Under the pieces are notes generated by a model. That model worked only from the letters and a program-made list of their open reading frames with translations, was not told the DNA's origin and did no database searches. From Actinomycetes bacterium (lineage in GTDB: Bacteria > Actinomycetota > Acidimicrobiia > Acidimicrobiales > Palsa-688), in NCBI GenBank assembly GCA_021808425.1, contig JAKBBS010000220.1:1-5494 (forward strand): a stretch of 5,494 nucleotides of DNA, read 5' to 3'. A program made the position numbers and the translations under genes. Shown here one piece after another: positions 1-4,731 of the stretch. Each line of letters begins with the position of its first letter. Positions within the stretch are counted from its first letter, which is position 1.

Positions 1-63
1 TCGGCGTCTCGGTGACAATGTAACCGTAGATGGCACAGAGCGTTCGTCTAGTGCCAAGCAAAT
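1..63. other. Left edge, no supported gene
   Basis: Two frames entering from the left end within this stretch or just after it. One ends in GVSVTM and a TAA at 21-23. The other runs open to a TGA at 71-73, inside the left arm of the palindrome. Either could be the tail of a gene that lies outside the window, but neither has a recognisable motif. A 6-bp inverted repeat, TGGCAC at 31-36 and GTGCCA at 51-56, sits just left of the large palindrome and may be part of the same structured site. Confidence 0.3.
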
Positions 64-114
64 AAACGATTGATACTTTATACACGCTATGGATGTATAA
101 AGTATCAATCGTTT
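64..114. repeat. Long perfect inverted repeat, possible operator and symmetric promoter
   Basis: Arms of 21 bp (64-84 and 94-114) are perfectly complementary around a 9-nt centre, CGCTATGGA. The arms are AT-rich (CGATTGATACTTTATAC is the main part) in otherwise GC-rich DNA. There is no T-run after it, so an intrinsic terminator is not supported. Because of the symmetry, each strand carries TTGATA (plus strand 70-75) followed 20 bp later by TATAAA (plus strand 96-101); 18 bp gives TGTATA. It could therefore be a divergent promoter-operator, a site for a dimeric regulator, or a recombination or mobile-element end. It lies 33 bp upstream of the GTG at 147 of the small helix-turn-helix frame, which could be its regulator; that link is inference. 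Confidence 0.85.
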
Positions 115-146
115 GCTAGCAGACGACCAAGGCGAGGGACCCTGAC

Positions 147-414
147 GTGGCCGTTGCCTCAGAAGGGCCGGTCGTCGTCACCGACGATCTCGTGCACCAC
201 GACGACATGACGACATGACGACATGACGGTGACCGAGATCGCCGAGCGCACCGGTGTGGCCCAGAGCCTCGTGGCGGAGGCGGTTGCCCAGCTGCACGAC
301 GGAGGTGTCGTCGAGACCACCACCGACGAGACCGACCGGCCCCGCACCCGATCAGCCATCCGTATCCTGGGCACGAGGACGAGGTCCCTGGCCATTGTTT
401 GTACGTCACGGTAA
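147..414 (+). pseudogene. Small winged-helix (MarR/ArsR-like) regulator, split by a frameshift
   Basis: A frame from GTG 147, preceded by GGCGAGGG at 131-138, reads as a short N-terminus (GPVVVTDDLVHHDDM) and stops at TGA 216-218 inside a tandem repeat. The frame beginning ATG 223 continues with TVTEIAERTGVAQSLVAEAV, then AQLHDGGVVET. This is a classic helix-turn-helix plus wing start, as in MarR- or ArsR-type DNA-binding domains. Removing two of the three 8-bp repeat units joins the two frames exactly. The tail after about residue 40 of the second frame (RPRTRSAIRILGTRT) does not look like a conserved fold, and the stop at 412-414 comes early, so the 3' part may also be lost. It could be a decayed regulator, a repeat-switched one, or a minimal 63-residue protein started at ATG 223. 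Family identity is from motif reading only. Confidence 0.45.
203..226 (+). repeat. Three tandem copies of an 8-bp unit CGACATGA
   Basis: Perfect copies lie at 203-210, 211-218 and 219-226. Because 8 is not a multiple of 3, the ATG in each copy (207, 215, 223) falls in a different frame. One copy would fuse the upstream GTG 147 frame to the helix-turn-helix frame; three copies (as here) or two copies put a TGA in the way. The stop at 216-218 lies four bases before ATG 223, so translational restart is possible. Confidence 0.9.
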
Positions 415-427
415 GTTGAGGTACAGT
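399..427 (+). promoter_or_regulatory. Promoter and likely autoregulatory site of the RelE-type operon
   Basis: TTGTAC (399-404), a 17-bp spacer and TACAGT (422-427) form a fair -35/-10 pair. The antitoxin GTG at 434 comes exactly six bases after the -10 box, so the transcript would start at or next to the start codon (leaderless). TGTAC (400-404) and GTACA (421-425) are inverted half-sites around the promoter. TGTACA-type palindromes are the known operator core of YefM-family antitoxins, so autorepression by the antitoxin or the complex is a reasonable inference. Confidence 0.6.
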
Positions 428-433
428 TTGTAT

Positions 434-709
434 GTGTCTGTTCCCGCCACCCTGTCCGTCTCAGAGGCACGCCAGCAGTTGGCGGAGATCATTGATCGCG
501 CCCGCGCTGAGCACGCGCCGATCTACCTGGCCCGACGCGGCCGTCGGGTGGCAGCCGTCATCGACGCCGACGATCTCGACGGCATCCTGGAGCTGGCCGA
601 AGACATGGCAGACATTCGCGCTGCCGAAGCGGCTCGTGCCGAGATGCGAGCTACCGGCGAGACGCCGATCCCCTGGGAGCAGGTCAAGGCGGATCTCGGC
701 TTGGCATGA
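434..709 (+). CDS. Phd/YefM-family antitoxin
   Basis: This 91-residue protein is the antitoxin of a type II toxin-antitoxin pair: it binds and neutralises the adjacent toxin and normally represses its own operon. The N-terminal half has the Phd/YefM DNA-binding fold pattern: TLSVSEARQQLAEIIDRA (residues 6-23), then an IYLARRGRRVAAVIDADDLD segment (30-49) matching the usual 'h-RRG-pVAVlh-a-Dh' strand and turn. Residues 52-91 are an acidic, helical tail of the type that wraps the toxin. GTG 434 is chosen because it begins the conserved domain and sits six bases after a -10 box; TTG 428 is an alternative with GAGG at 418-421, six bases before it. Its stop codon overlaps the start of the toxin (ATGA, 706-709), so the two are translationally coupled. 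Intact and normal in length for the family. Confidence 0.88.
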   Translation: MSVPATLSVSEARQQLAEIIDRARAEHAPIYLARRGRRVAAVIDADDLDGILELAEDMADIRAAEAARAEMRATGETPIPWEQVKADLGLA

Positions 710-966
710 CCTACAGGGTCACCTTGGCGCCCTCAGCCGTGCGCCAGCTTCGCAGGTTCGGCCCCGATGTGAGGCGACGCATCCAAGCTGCCATTGAGCT
801 GCTCGCTGTCGAACCCCGACCACCAGCCGCGACCCGGCTCGTCGGTGGCTCGGGCGAGTGGCGGGTCCGTACCGGCAGCTACCGGATCGTCTACGAGATC
901 AACGACAAGGAGCTCATTGTCCTCGTCCTTCGCATGGGTCACCGCCGCGAGGTCTACGACCGGTAG
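706..966 (+). CDS. RelE/ParE-superfamily toxin (RelE-type)
   Basis: This 86-residue basic protein is the toxin partner of the Phd/YefM antitoxin. RelE-type members are ribosome-dependent mRNA interferases that cut mRNA in the A site and stop translation. Visible family features are a first strand YRVTLAPSAVRQLRRF (3-18), a helical hairpin (20-36), then GEWRVRTGSYRIVYEIND (50-67) and the C-terminal LRMGHRREVYDR (75-86). The basic residues R53, R55, R60, R80 and R81 and the late Y84 correspond in kind to the arginine, lysine and tyrosine residues used for catalysis in RelE. The RMGHRREVY ending is typical of RelE rather than of the gyrase poison ParE, but the two cannot be separated with certainty by eye. 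The start is fixed by the ATGA overlap with the antitoxin stop. The gene appears intact. Confidence 0.9.
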   Translation: MTYRVTLAPSAVRQLRRFGPDVRRRIQAAIELLAVEPRPPAATRLVGGSGEWRVRTGSYRIVYEINDKELIVLVLRMGHRREVYDR

Positions 967-1066
967 CCGATCTCCTTGTGCTGGATTTTAAGGAACTGTT
1001 ACGGCAGAAACACCCAGTTCAGCAGGGTTAATACGTACATTTGTGGACCCCCCAAACGGAGGCGTC

Positions 1067-1083
1067 CGCGCGATAAACGCGCG
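1067..1083. repeat. Hairpin CGCGCG-ATAAA-CGCGCG
   Basis: A perfect 6-bp all-GC stem with a 5-nt AT loop, three bases before the GAGGAG ribosome-site-like sequence and the six-codon MMAANS frame. No T-run follows. It could cap a short leader or be chance in GC-rich DNA. Confidence 0.5.
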
Positions 1084-1358
1084 ATGAGGAGCCAAAATGA
1101 TGGCAGCCAACAGCTGACAAAGTGAGGAGGGCCTGTTTCCAGAGAACCTGTCCGAAGTCACGAAACACGAAACTAAGTCCCTTCCTGTCTTGTCTGAGGG
1201 CAGCGTGCCCCCTATCAACGACCCCCTCCTCGTCCGAGTCCCACCCCGGGCTGCGTTGCATAGATTCTCTCACGACGTTGGTCCCCAGTCGTCAATCACC
1301 CTGATCCTGGTCGACGTTAGCGACTCTGGCTACATTAGCCGGCGCTTACATGCCCGAC

Positions 1359-1382
1359 CTCCCGGGGATGCCAGCCCGGGAG
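1359..1382. repeat. Strong hairpin, 8-bp stem
   Basis: CTCCCGGG (1359-1366) and CCCGGGAG (1375-1382) pair perfectly around an 8-nt loop. It is the most stable hairpin in the intergenic stretch. It lacks a T-tail on either strand, so it may be a U-less actinobacterial-type terminator or just structured DNA; it is nearly 400 bp from the nearest gene end. Confidence 0.55.
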
Positions 1383-1393
1383 TTGCAACATAG

Positions 1394-1469
1394 GGGTGGC
1401 GGAGGAGGACGGGTGGCGGTACCCGACCCTTCGACGCCACCAGGCGCAATCGTTCCGACCGGGTGGCGG
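1394..1469 (+). repeat. Three copies of GGGTGGCGG
   Basis: Exact 9-mers occur at 1394-1402, 1411-1419 and 1461-1469. A related TGGCGGAGGA follows at 1496-1505 and GGCGGAGGA also follows the first copy. Spacing is uneven (17 and 50 bases). They could be binding sites or degenerate remains of a repeat; nothing identifies a function. Confidence 0.5.
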
Positions 1470-1787
1470 AGTAATGAACCTGCTACCACCGGAACTGGCG
1501 GAGGATGCTTCGGATAGTCTTCCCGACTCCGTCTAGATTCCGCCGGACCCGGCGCTTGGCCAGGGGCGCGGAGCCCTTCGGCGCAGCCCGGCCGGTAGCC
1601 GAGGAAGCGCGCAGACCAGAGGGGCGAAGACGTCAGCCTCCCGCCCGCGCCCGGGGGCCCTACTTCCAGTCCCCAGAAGTCACATCGACGTCGAACCGGA
1701 CGTGTGATGAGTTTCTTTAGATTTACAACAGTCCAGCAGAACCGGCGGATCAGCTCAAGCGCTCGGTGTCAGACCCCTGGCCACCCT

Positions 1788-2179
1788 TCATGCAACGTCA
1801 CCAATCTCATCCAGGATCTTCTCAGGTGTGGCACCGAGATTCAGTGCGTGGGCCGTGATCTTCATACCGGCGTTGCGGACCGGTCTACACCGACGCGAGC
1901 TCGTTGCCCTTCGCGTAAATCAAGTGCGCCCGAGCGAGACTGTACGCAGTCGCGTACGCGACCGCCTGGTAGATATCGGCTTGTAGCAAGCCCGACACAT
2001 CTCAGCCTTGTACTTGGCGTCGATCACGGCGAGGACCCGCTCTCCTATCTCCCAGATGAGGTCCGGTCGAATATCCATAGCGCCCTCCTCGTCGAGGCTG
2101 TAGCGGCGGCAGCCCGGAGTAGCTGGTTCTCAGGGATGTCGGCGACGTGGTCCTGGTAGCGGACGGCGAGGGGTATGGG
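1788..2179 (-). pseudogene. McrC-like restriction-system subunit, badly decayed
   Basis: McrC is the nuclease-bearing partner (PD-(D/E)XK fold) of the McrB GTPase in McrBC systems, which cut DNA containing 5-methylcytosine. Four collinear family motifs survive on the minus strand in different frames. VRYQDHVADIPENQLLRAA (about 2165-2108) is the conserved mid-protein element. DIRPDLIWEIGERVLAVID then AKYKAE (about 2075-2000) holds the catalytic D...DAK pattern. DIYQAVAYATAYSLARAHLI then YAKGNE follows, and VRNAGMKITAHALNL then GATPEKILDEI gives the C-terminus ending at TGA 1788-1790. Between the first two motifs roughly a hundred residues of a normal McrC are missing. A frameshift follows KYKAE, and a TAG plus another frameshift follow NELASV. 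Everything N-terminal to the VRYQDH motif is gone, replaced by the oppositely oriented SWIM gene remnant. No McrB is present. The many lesions make a working protein implausible. Confidence 0.85.
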
Positions 2180-2186
2180 CTTTGTG

Positions 2187-2463
2187 ATGGCGCCGCTGAT
2201 CTTCTTCACCGAAGCCGATCTCGAAAGACTGGTGGGCACGCCCGCCTCGAGCGCGGACGCCTCCTGGTGGACGCGGCCGACGACCTGTACGAAGACGAAT
2301 ACAGCCTCTGTGCCACTGTCAGTGACGGCGAGCCATACCTGGCCATGGTCCACCATCAGCACCCCTTGAGCAGAGAGTGCGACTGCCCGATGGCGCTCCC
2401 CCCGGATTGTGCGAGCACCTGGTGGCCGTCGGATTGTCTTATCTGCTCGAGACACGGTATTGA
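2187..2463 (+). pseudogene. SWIM zinc-finger protein, two frameshifts
   Basis: SWIM domains bind zinc through CxCx(n)CxH and occur in DNA- or protein-binding proteins, often of unknown role in actinobacteria. Read across three frames, the product starts near ATG 2187 (APLIFFTEADLERLVG) and goes on with HARLERGRLLVDAADDLYED and YSLCATVSDGEPYLAMVHH. It then reaches the zinc ligands ECDCPMALPP and finally GLCEHLVAVGLSYLLETRY before TGA 2461-2463. All four ligands (C-x-C, C-x-H) are present. The first shift is at the GGG near 2232-2234 and the second at the C6 run 2398-2403. Each is repaired by one extra base in the homopolymer, so each is a one-base loss. The true upstream start and possibly C-terminal residues are missing. 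It lies 80 bp before, and on the same strand as, the intact 384-residue gene, and directly abuts the McrC remnant. Decay is favoured because its neighbour is also wrecked, but sequencing error in homopolymers is a real alternative. Confidence 0.75.
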
Positions 2464-2531
2464 TTGGCGGCCTGGCCGTGCTGCGTACCACCACGCTGGC
2501 GGCGCCAGCTCGCATGCTCGGTACCGGCGCG

Positions 2532-2537
2532 TAACAT
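2532..2537 (+). promoter_or_regulatory. -10 box of a leaderless promoter
   Basis: TAACAT fits the TANNNT -10 consensus and ends six bases before ATG 2544, the standard spacing for leaderless transcripts. No good -35 is visible (CTCGCA at the 17-bp spacing). There is no Shine-Dalgarno sequence before the ATG, which agrees with leaderless initiation. Confidence 0.5.
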
Positions 2538-2543
2538 CGGCGG

Positions 2544-3698
2544 ATGGTCTCTTCTCAACGCCGCCGCTCCCGGGGTGGCGAAACCCCGCAAGGTCGCCGG
2601 CCGGCCGGGCGGTCTGGGGATGCTGAGCTGGACGTCTTCGAGGAGATGCAGCGTGTGCTCGATACCCCGCTGGCCGAGCTCATGGCTACCGAGGAGGAGC
2701 GGGCACAAGCCGAGGAACTCACCCGGTTGGCGGGCGCCAGCCCGGCCATATGTCGGCTGCGGAAAGTGGTCGCGTTCGTGGGCGGTGGACGTGCTGCCAC
2801 CCAGGCCGGCAACCTGAGGGGAGCGGACCTTGTTGCCCTCTCCGGCTTGCTCGCCACCGGCGAGCGAGTGCCGACCAAGGTCCGAACCATTGACGACCTG
2901 CCCGACACTGCCCACGCTTTCCGCTGGGCGGCGGCCGCCGGGTTCGTGGAATGGCGCGGAACCAGGATCGTCGCCGGTCCCATGGCTTCCGAGGTGGAGC
3001 GCGACCCGCTCGCCGCTTGGCTCAAAGCGGCTATCACCCTGCTCGAACACGGTGTGCTCGACGCCTTCCGCTCAGGGTGGCGCAAGAGCTACGTCGAGTT
3101 CCTCGACGCCAACGTTGCCGGTCTGCTCGTCGGGATGGCCGAGATGCCAGGACCGGTCCCGCTGACGGTCATCGAGGACAGCGCCTGGGATCTCGTCAGC
3201 TCCGGCTGCGGCTACCGCCGCGACGACAAGGCCGAACGCAGCCATGTCGTGCGCCTCGTCCACGCCATGGTCGCTCAGCTCCTGGACCTCGGTATTGTAG
3301 ATCTCGACGCAGAGCAGGTAGAGCTGACCGGCCTGGGGGGCGCCCTGGCCACCATTGCCGCGTTCTCCTCCGCCGACGAAGACGGCGAACTTGACCTAGT
3401 CGACGCCGACGCCGAGTCCCTGCTGCTCTGCTGCCTCGAGATGCAACCCGACGAGGCCAGAGCCGAGCTGCTGTCCTGGATCCAAGCGCGGCCAGCCGAA
3501 GACGCGGCCCAAGAAATATGCGAGGCAATGCTCGACGACGACCCAGACTTGTGGCGCCTCGGCCTGAAGGCTCTGTCCATCCTCGATCCCGCCGTCGCCC
3601 GAACAGCCGCCCGCAAACTCCAGCCCGAGTCCCAGCCCGCTCTCGGTCAACTGGCTACCGAGTGGCTGCACCAAGGCTCGATCACCCGCCGGCGCTGA
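2544..3698 (+). CDS. 384-residue protein of unknown function, possibly related to the C-terminal part of pRiA4b ORF-3-type actinobacterial proteins
   Basis: This is the only large intact gene here. The product is soluble-looking, with no signal peptide or membrane segment. Residues 1-25 are basic and low-complexity. Residues 29-62 are helical and acidic. Residues 70-105 contain VAFVGGGRAATQAGNLRGAD, a GxGRxxTxxGxL pattern I associate, from memory, with the region after the pRiA4b ORF-3 domain in actinobacterial hypothetical proteins. A segment LLDLGIVDLDAEQVELTGLG (246-265) reads like the wing of a winged helix. Residues 285-375 (ESLLLCCLEM, DEARAELLSWI, LWRLGLKALSILDP) are leucine-rich helical pairs resembling HEAT-like repeats. 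Two adjacent cysteines (296-297) are present, but there is no metal motif or catalytic signature. ATG 2544 is chosen because of the -10 box six bases upstream. The decayed SWIM gene lies just upstream on the same strand. Gene reality is near certain from codon pattern and length; function is unknown. Confidence 0.9.
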   Translation: MVSSQRRRSRGGETPQGRRPAGRSGDAELDVFEEMQRVLDTPLAELMATEEERAQAEELTRLAGASPAICRLRKVVAFVGGGRAATQAGNLRGADLVALSGLLATGERVPTKVRTIDDLPDTAHAFRWAAAAGFVEWRGTRIVAGPMASEVERDPLAAWLKAAITLLEHGVLDAFRSGWRKSYVEFLDANVAGLLVGMAEMPGPVPLTVIEDSAWDLVSSGCGYRRDDKAERSHVVRLVHAMVAQLLDLGIVDLDAEQVELTGLGGALATIAAFSSADEDGELDLVDADAESLLLCCLEMQPDEARAELLSWIQARPAEDAAQEICEAMLDDDPDLWRLGLKALSILDPAVARTAARKLQPESQPALGQLATEWLHQGSITRRR

Positions 3699-3972
3699 CC
3701 GATATCCAGCGATCAGGGGCGCCCTGCCTCCGCTTCGGGGACGCCGCTGCCGGCGATTGGGGGCGGCATTTCGCTCGGAACTTGACAATTGTCAAGTTCC
3801 GTAGCCGTCGTCCTGCGCTCACCGACGGGGTCGCGAAGCCCGATTGCCCCAAGCGGAGATGAGGGACTATGTCGTGTGACCCGACGACGAGCGGCAGTGA
3901 CCGTGGCCGCGTTGATCGGCTCGGTTTCCAGGGGGTGTAGCGCAGCGCGGTCAGGATGTCTCGGCTCGCCGG
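3699..3972. other. Intergenic region between two converging genes
   Basis: It separates the ends of the 384-residue gene (plus) and the PIN toxin gene (minus). Its main content is the 26-bp palindrome at 3776-3801. A 23-codon frame (ATG 3869, TAG 3938-3940) has a possible AGGG ribosome site but no recognisable sequence. GGGGGTGTAGCGCAGC at 3931-3946 resembles the 5' end of a tRNA but the rest of a tRNA does not follow. No terminator with a T-run is visible for either gene. Confidence 0.6.
3776..3801. promoter_or_regulatory. 26-bp perfect palindrome, operator-like
   Basis: The sequence is identical to its reverse complement with no spacer; the core is TTGACAATTGTCAA, flanked by CGGAAC and GTTCCG. 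Perfect ungapped palindromes of this size are typical of sites for dimeric regulators (MarR- or TetR-like), and the core holds a TTGACA on each strand. No matching -10 box is found at 17 bp on either side (CCGTCG on plus, GAAATG on minus). No regulator gene is encoded next to it in this window. A transcription stop is possible but there is no T-run. Confidence 0.8.
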
Positions 3973-4395
3973 CTAGCGGAACTGGCCAACGCGAACTGAG
4001 AGTTTGAGCTTGCTCCAGGCCTTATCTGAGCAGATGACAGGGACTCCCAGACGTTCCGCCACTGCCATGCAAGTCGCATCGCCGAGGCTGACTGGACAAG
4101 CGAGGTCGCCCTTGGCGACAAGCGCGTCCGATTCGAGGATGACTTCGGCGGCTCGCGAAGCGTCATCGGCCACGACGTCTTCCACCTTTAGACCGAGACC
4201 CGCGAGGTTCTCAATGAGCTCCTCGGTCGAACTCGTGTTCCCGCGCCTTTTGAGGATCGTGACTGCCTCTGCGAGGTTGGTCGCGGCGATCTTTGCACCC
4301 GTCTTCAGAGCGGCATCAACCTTTCGCCAACCGTTCTCTTGCCGCACCAGCGCGACGACGGCTGAAGCGTCGACTACGAACTTGGCCTCAGCCAT
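3973..4395 (-). CDS. PIN-domain toxin (VapC-type ribonuclease)
   Basis: This 140-residue toxin of a VapBC-type system is a metal-dependent RNase of the PIN family. Members cut tRNA or rRNA and arrest translation; the target cannot be told from sequence. The acidic active site is complete: D9 in KFVVDASAVVALV, E43 in NLAEAVTILKRRG, D106 in SLGDATCMAVAERLG and D124 in PVICSDKAWSKL. Length and motif spacing are normal for the family. The frame is open further upstream, but ATG 4395 (MAEAKFVVDAS) places the first strand at the N-terminus as in other VapC proteins and overlaps the antitoxin stop by 8 bp, as expected for translational coupling. It is transcribed with the AbrB-type antitoxin from the promoter at 4737-4765. 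It converges on the 384-residue gene. Confidence 0.93.
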   Translation of the reverse strand: MAEAKFVVDASAVVALVRQENGWRKVDAALKTGAKIAATNLAEAVTILKRRGNTSSTEELIENLAGLGLKVEDVVADDASRAAEVILESDALVAKGDLACPVSLGDATCMAVAERLGVPVICSDKAWSKLKLSVRVGQFR

Positions 4396-4729
4396 CGGCC
4401 AAAGAGGCGAAGAACTCCTCCAGCTGCTCCTCGCTGGTGTCGTCAGGGAGTCCGCCGGGCTCATCTGAGCGGGACTTGGCTAGGAGAGCAGCGGACTCGG
4501 CGGCGCGCGCCTTCCGGAGGTCCTCGATACCGTCGCCGCCAGTTGCGGGCTGACTGGCCCACAACTCCTCCAGAAGCGCGTCCCGTGTCTCGAGAAGGGC
4601 TCGTCCCGGGCCGAGAGCCACGGCGACGACCTCCACTCCCACCTCGAAGCCACACTGGGCACGAAGGCCGGCCGGCAGAACAGAACGGCCCTTCTCCTTG
4701 ACCTCAAAGCTGTACACGTCACGCGCCAC
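4388..4729 (-). CDS. AbrB/SpoVT-fold antitoxin (VapB-type)
   Basis: A 113-residue antitoxin for the PIN toxin. Residues 5-50 form a swapped-hairpin AbrB/MazE/SpoVT DNA-binding domain: VYSFEVKEKGRSVLPAGLRA (5-24), with the usual KGR-hhLP-xhR signature, then GFEVGVEVVAVALGPGRALL. Residues 50-113 are mostly charged helix (RDALLEELWA, IEDLRKARAAESAALLAKSR) and an acidic end (TSEEQLEEFFASLADG), the part that would bind and inhibit the toxin. It is longer than most VapB proteins (roughly 70-90 residues) because of this extension. GTG 4729 is chosen: an in-frame GTG at 4738 lies inside the -10 box and so cannot be on the transcript. GTG 4720 is a weaker alternative. There is no Shine-Dalgarno sequence, so the transcript is probably leaderless. 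Intact. Confidence 0.87.
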   Translation of the reverse strand: MARDVYSFEVKEKGRSVLPAGLRAQCGFEVGVEVVAVALGPGRALLETRDALLEELWASQPATGGDGIEDLRKARAAESAALLAKSRSDEPGGLPDDTSEEQLEEFFASLADG

Positions 4730-4731
4730 GG

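Larger units (their letters stand above)
967..1787. other. 821-base stretch with no convincing gene
   Basis: Frames here are short and low in recognisable motifs, with Ser/Arg/Pro-rich translations typical of GC-rich non-coding DNA. A perfect-looking ribosome site GAGGAG (1086-1091) precedes ATG 1097, but that frame codes for only MMAANS before TGA. A tandem ACGAAAC pair lies at 1160-1173. Hairpins (1067-1083, 1359-1382, and a tight CGCCGG-AC-CCGGCG at 1541-1554) and the GGGTGGCGG repeats at 1394-1469 are the only clear structure. No intrinsic terminator with a T-run follows the toxin gene. Confidence 0.6.

Noticed and set aside
64..114. Integron attC site or CRISPR repeat
   Set aside because: The conserved attC core ends (GTTRRRY/RYYYAAC) are absent, and there is a single palindrome with no spaced repeat array anywhere in the window.
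1143..1177. Sequence ending CACGAAACTAAG, reminiscent of Tn3-family terminal repeats that end in TAAG
   Set aside because: The outer GGGG end at the expected distance is missing, and no transposase, resolvase or partner repeat is seen.
988..1273. Minus-strand frames of 76 and 81 codons downstream of the RelE-type toxin
   Set aside because: No recognisable motif, no ribosome site or promoter, and they overlap each other in different frames.
1122..1304. 60-codon frame starting GTG/ATG-like after GAGGAGG
   Set aside because: The translation is rich in Ser, Arg, Cys and Pro with no domain-like pattern, and the ribosome-site-like sequence overlaps the start rather than preceding it.
1505..1720. 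71-codon plus-strand frame
   Set aside because: Arg/Pro/Ala-rich composition expected of non-coding GC-rich DNA, without start signals or motifs.
2045..2515. Long minus-strand frame of 156 codons
   Set aside because: Only its last part carries McrC similarity; the upstream part is the opposite strand of the SWIM gene and does not match McrC.
2439..3085. Long minus-strand frames opposite the start of the 384-residue gene
   Set aside because: They are complementary-strand shadows: the plus-strand frame has the coherent protein, promoter and codon pattern.
3869..3940. 23-codon frame between the palindrome and the toxin gene
   Set aside because: Too short and featureless to support as a gene, although an AGGG lies upstream of its ATG.
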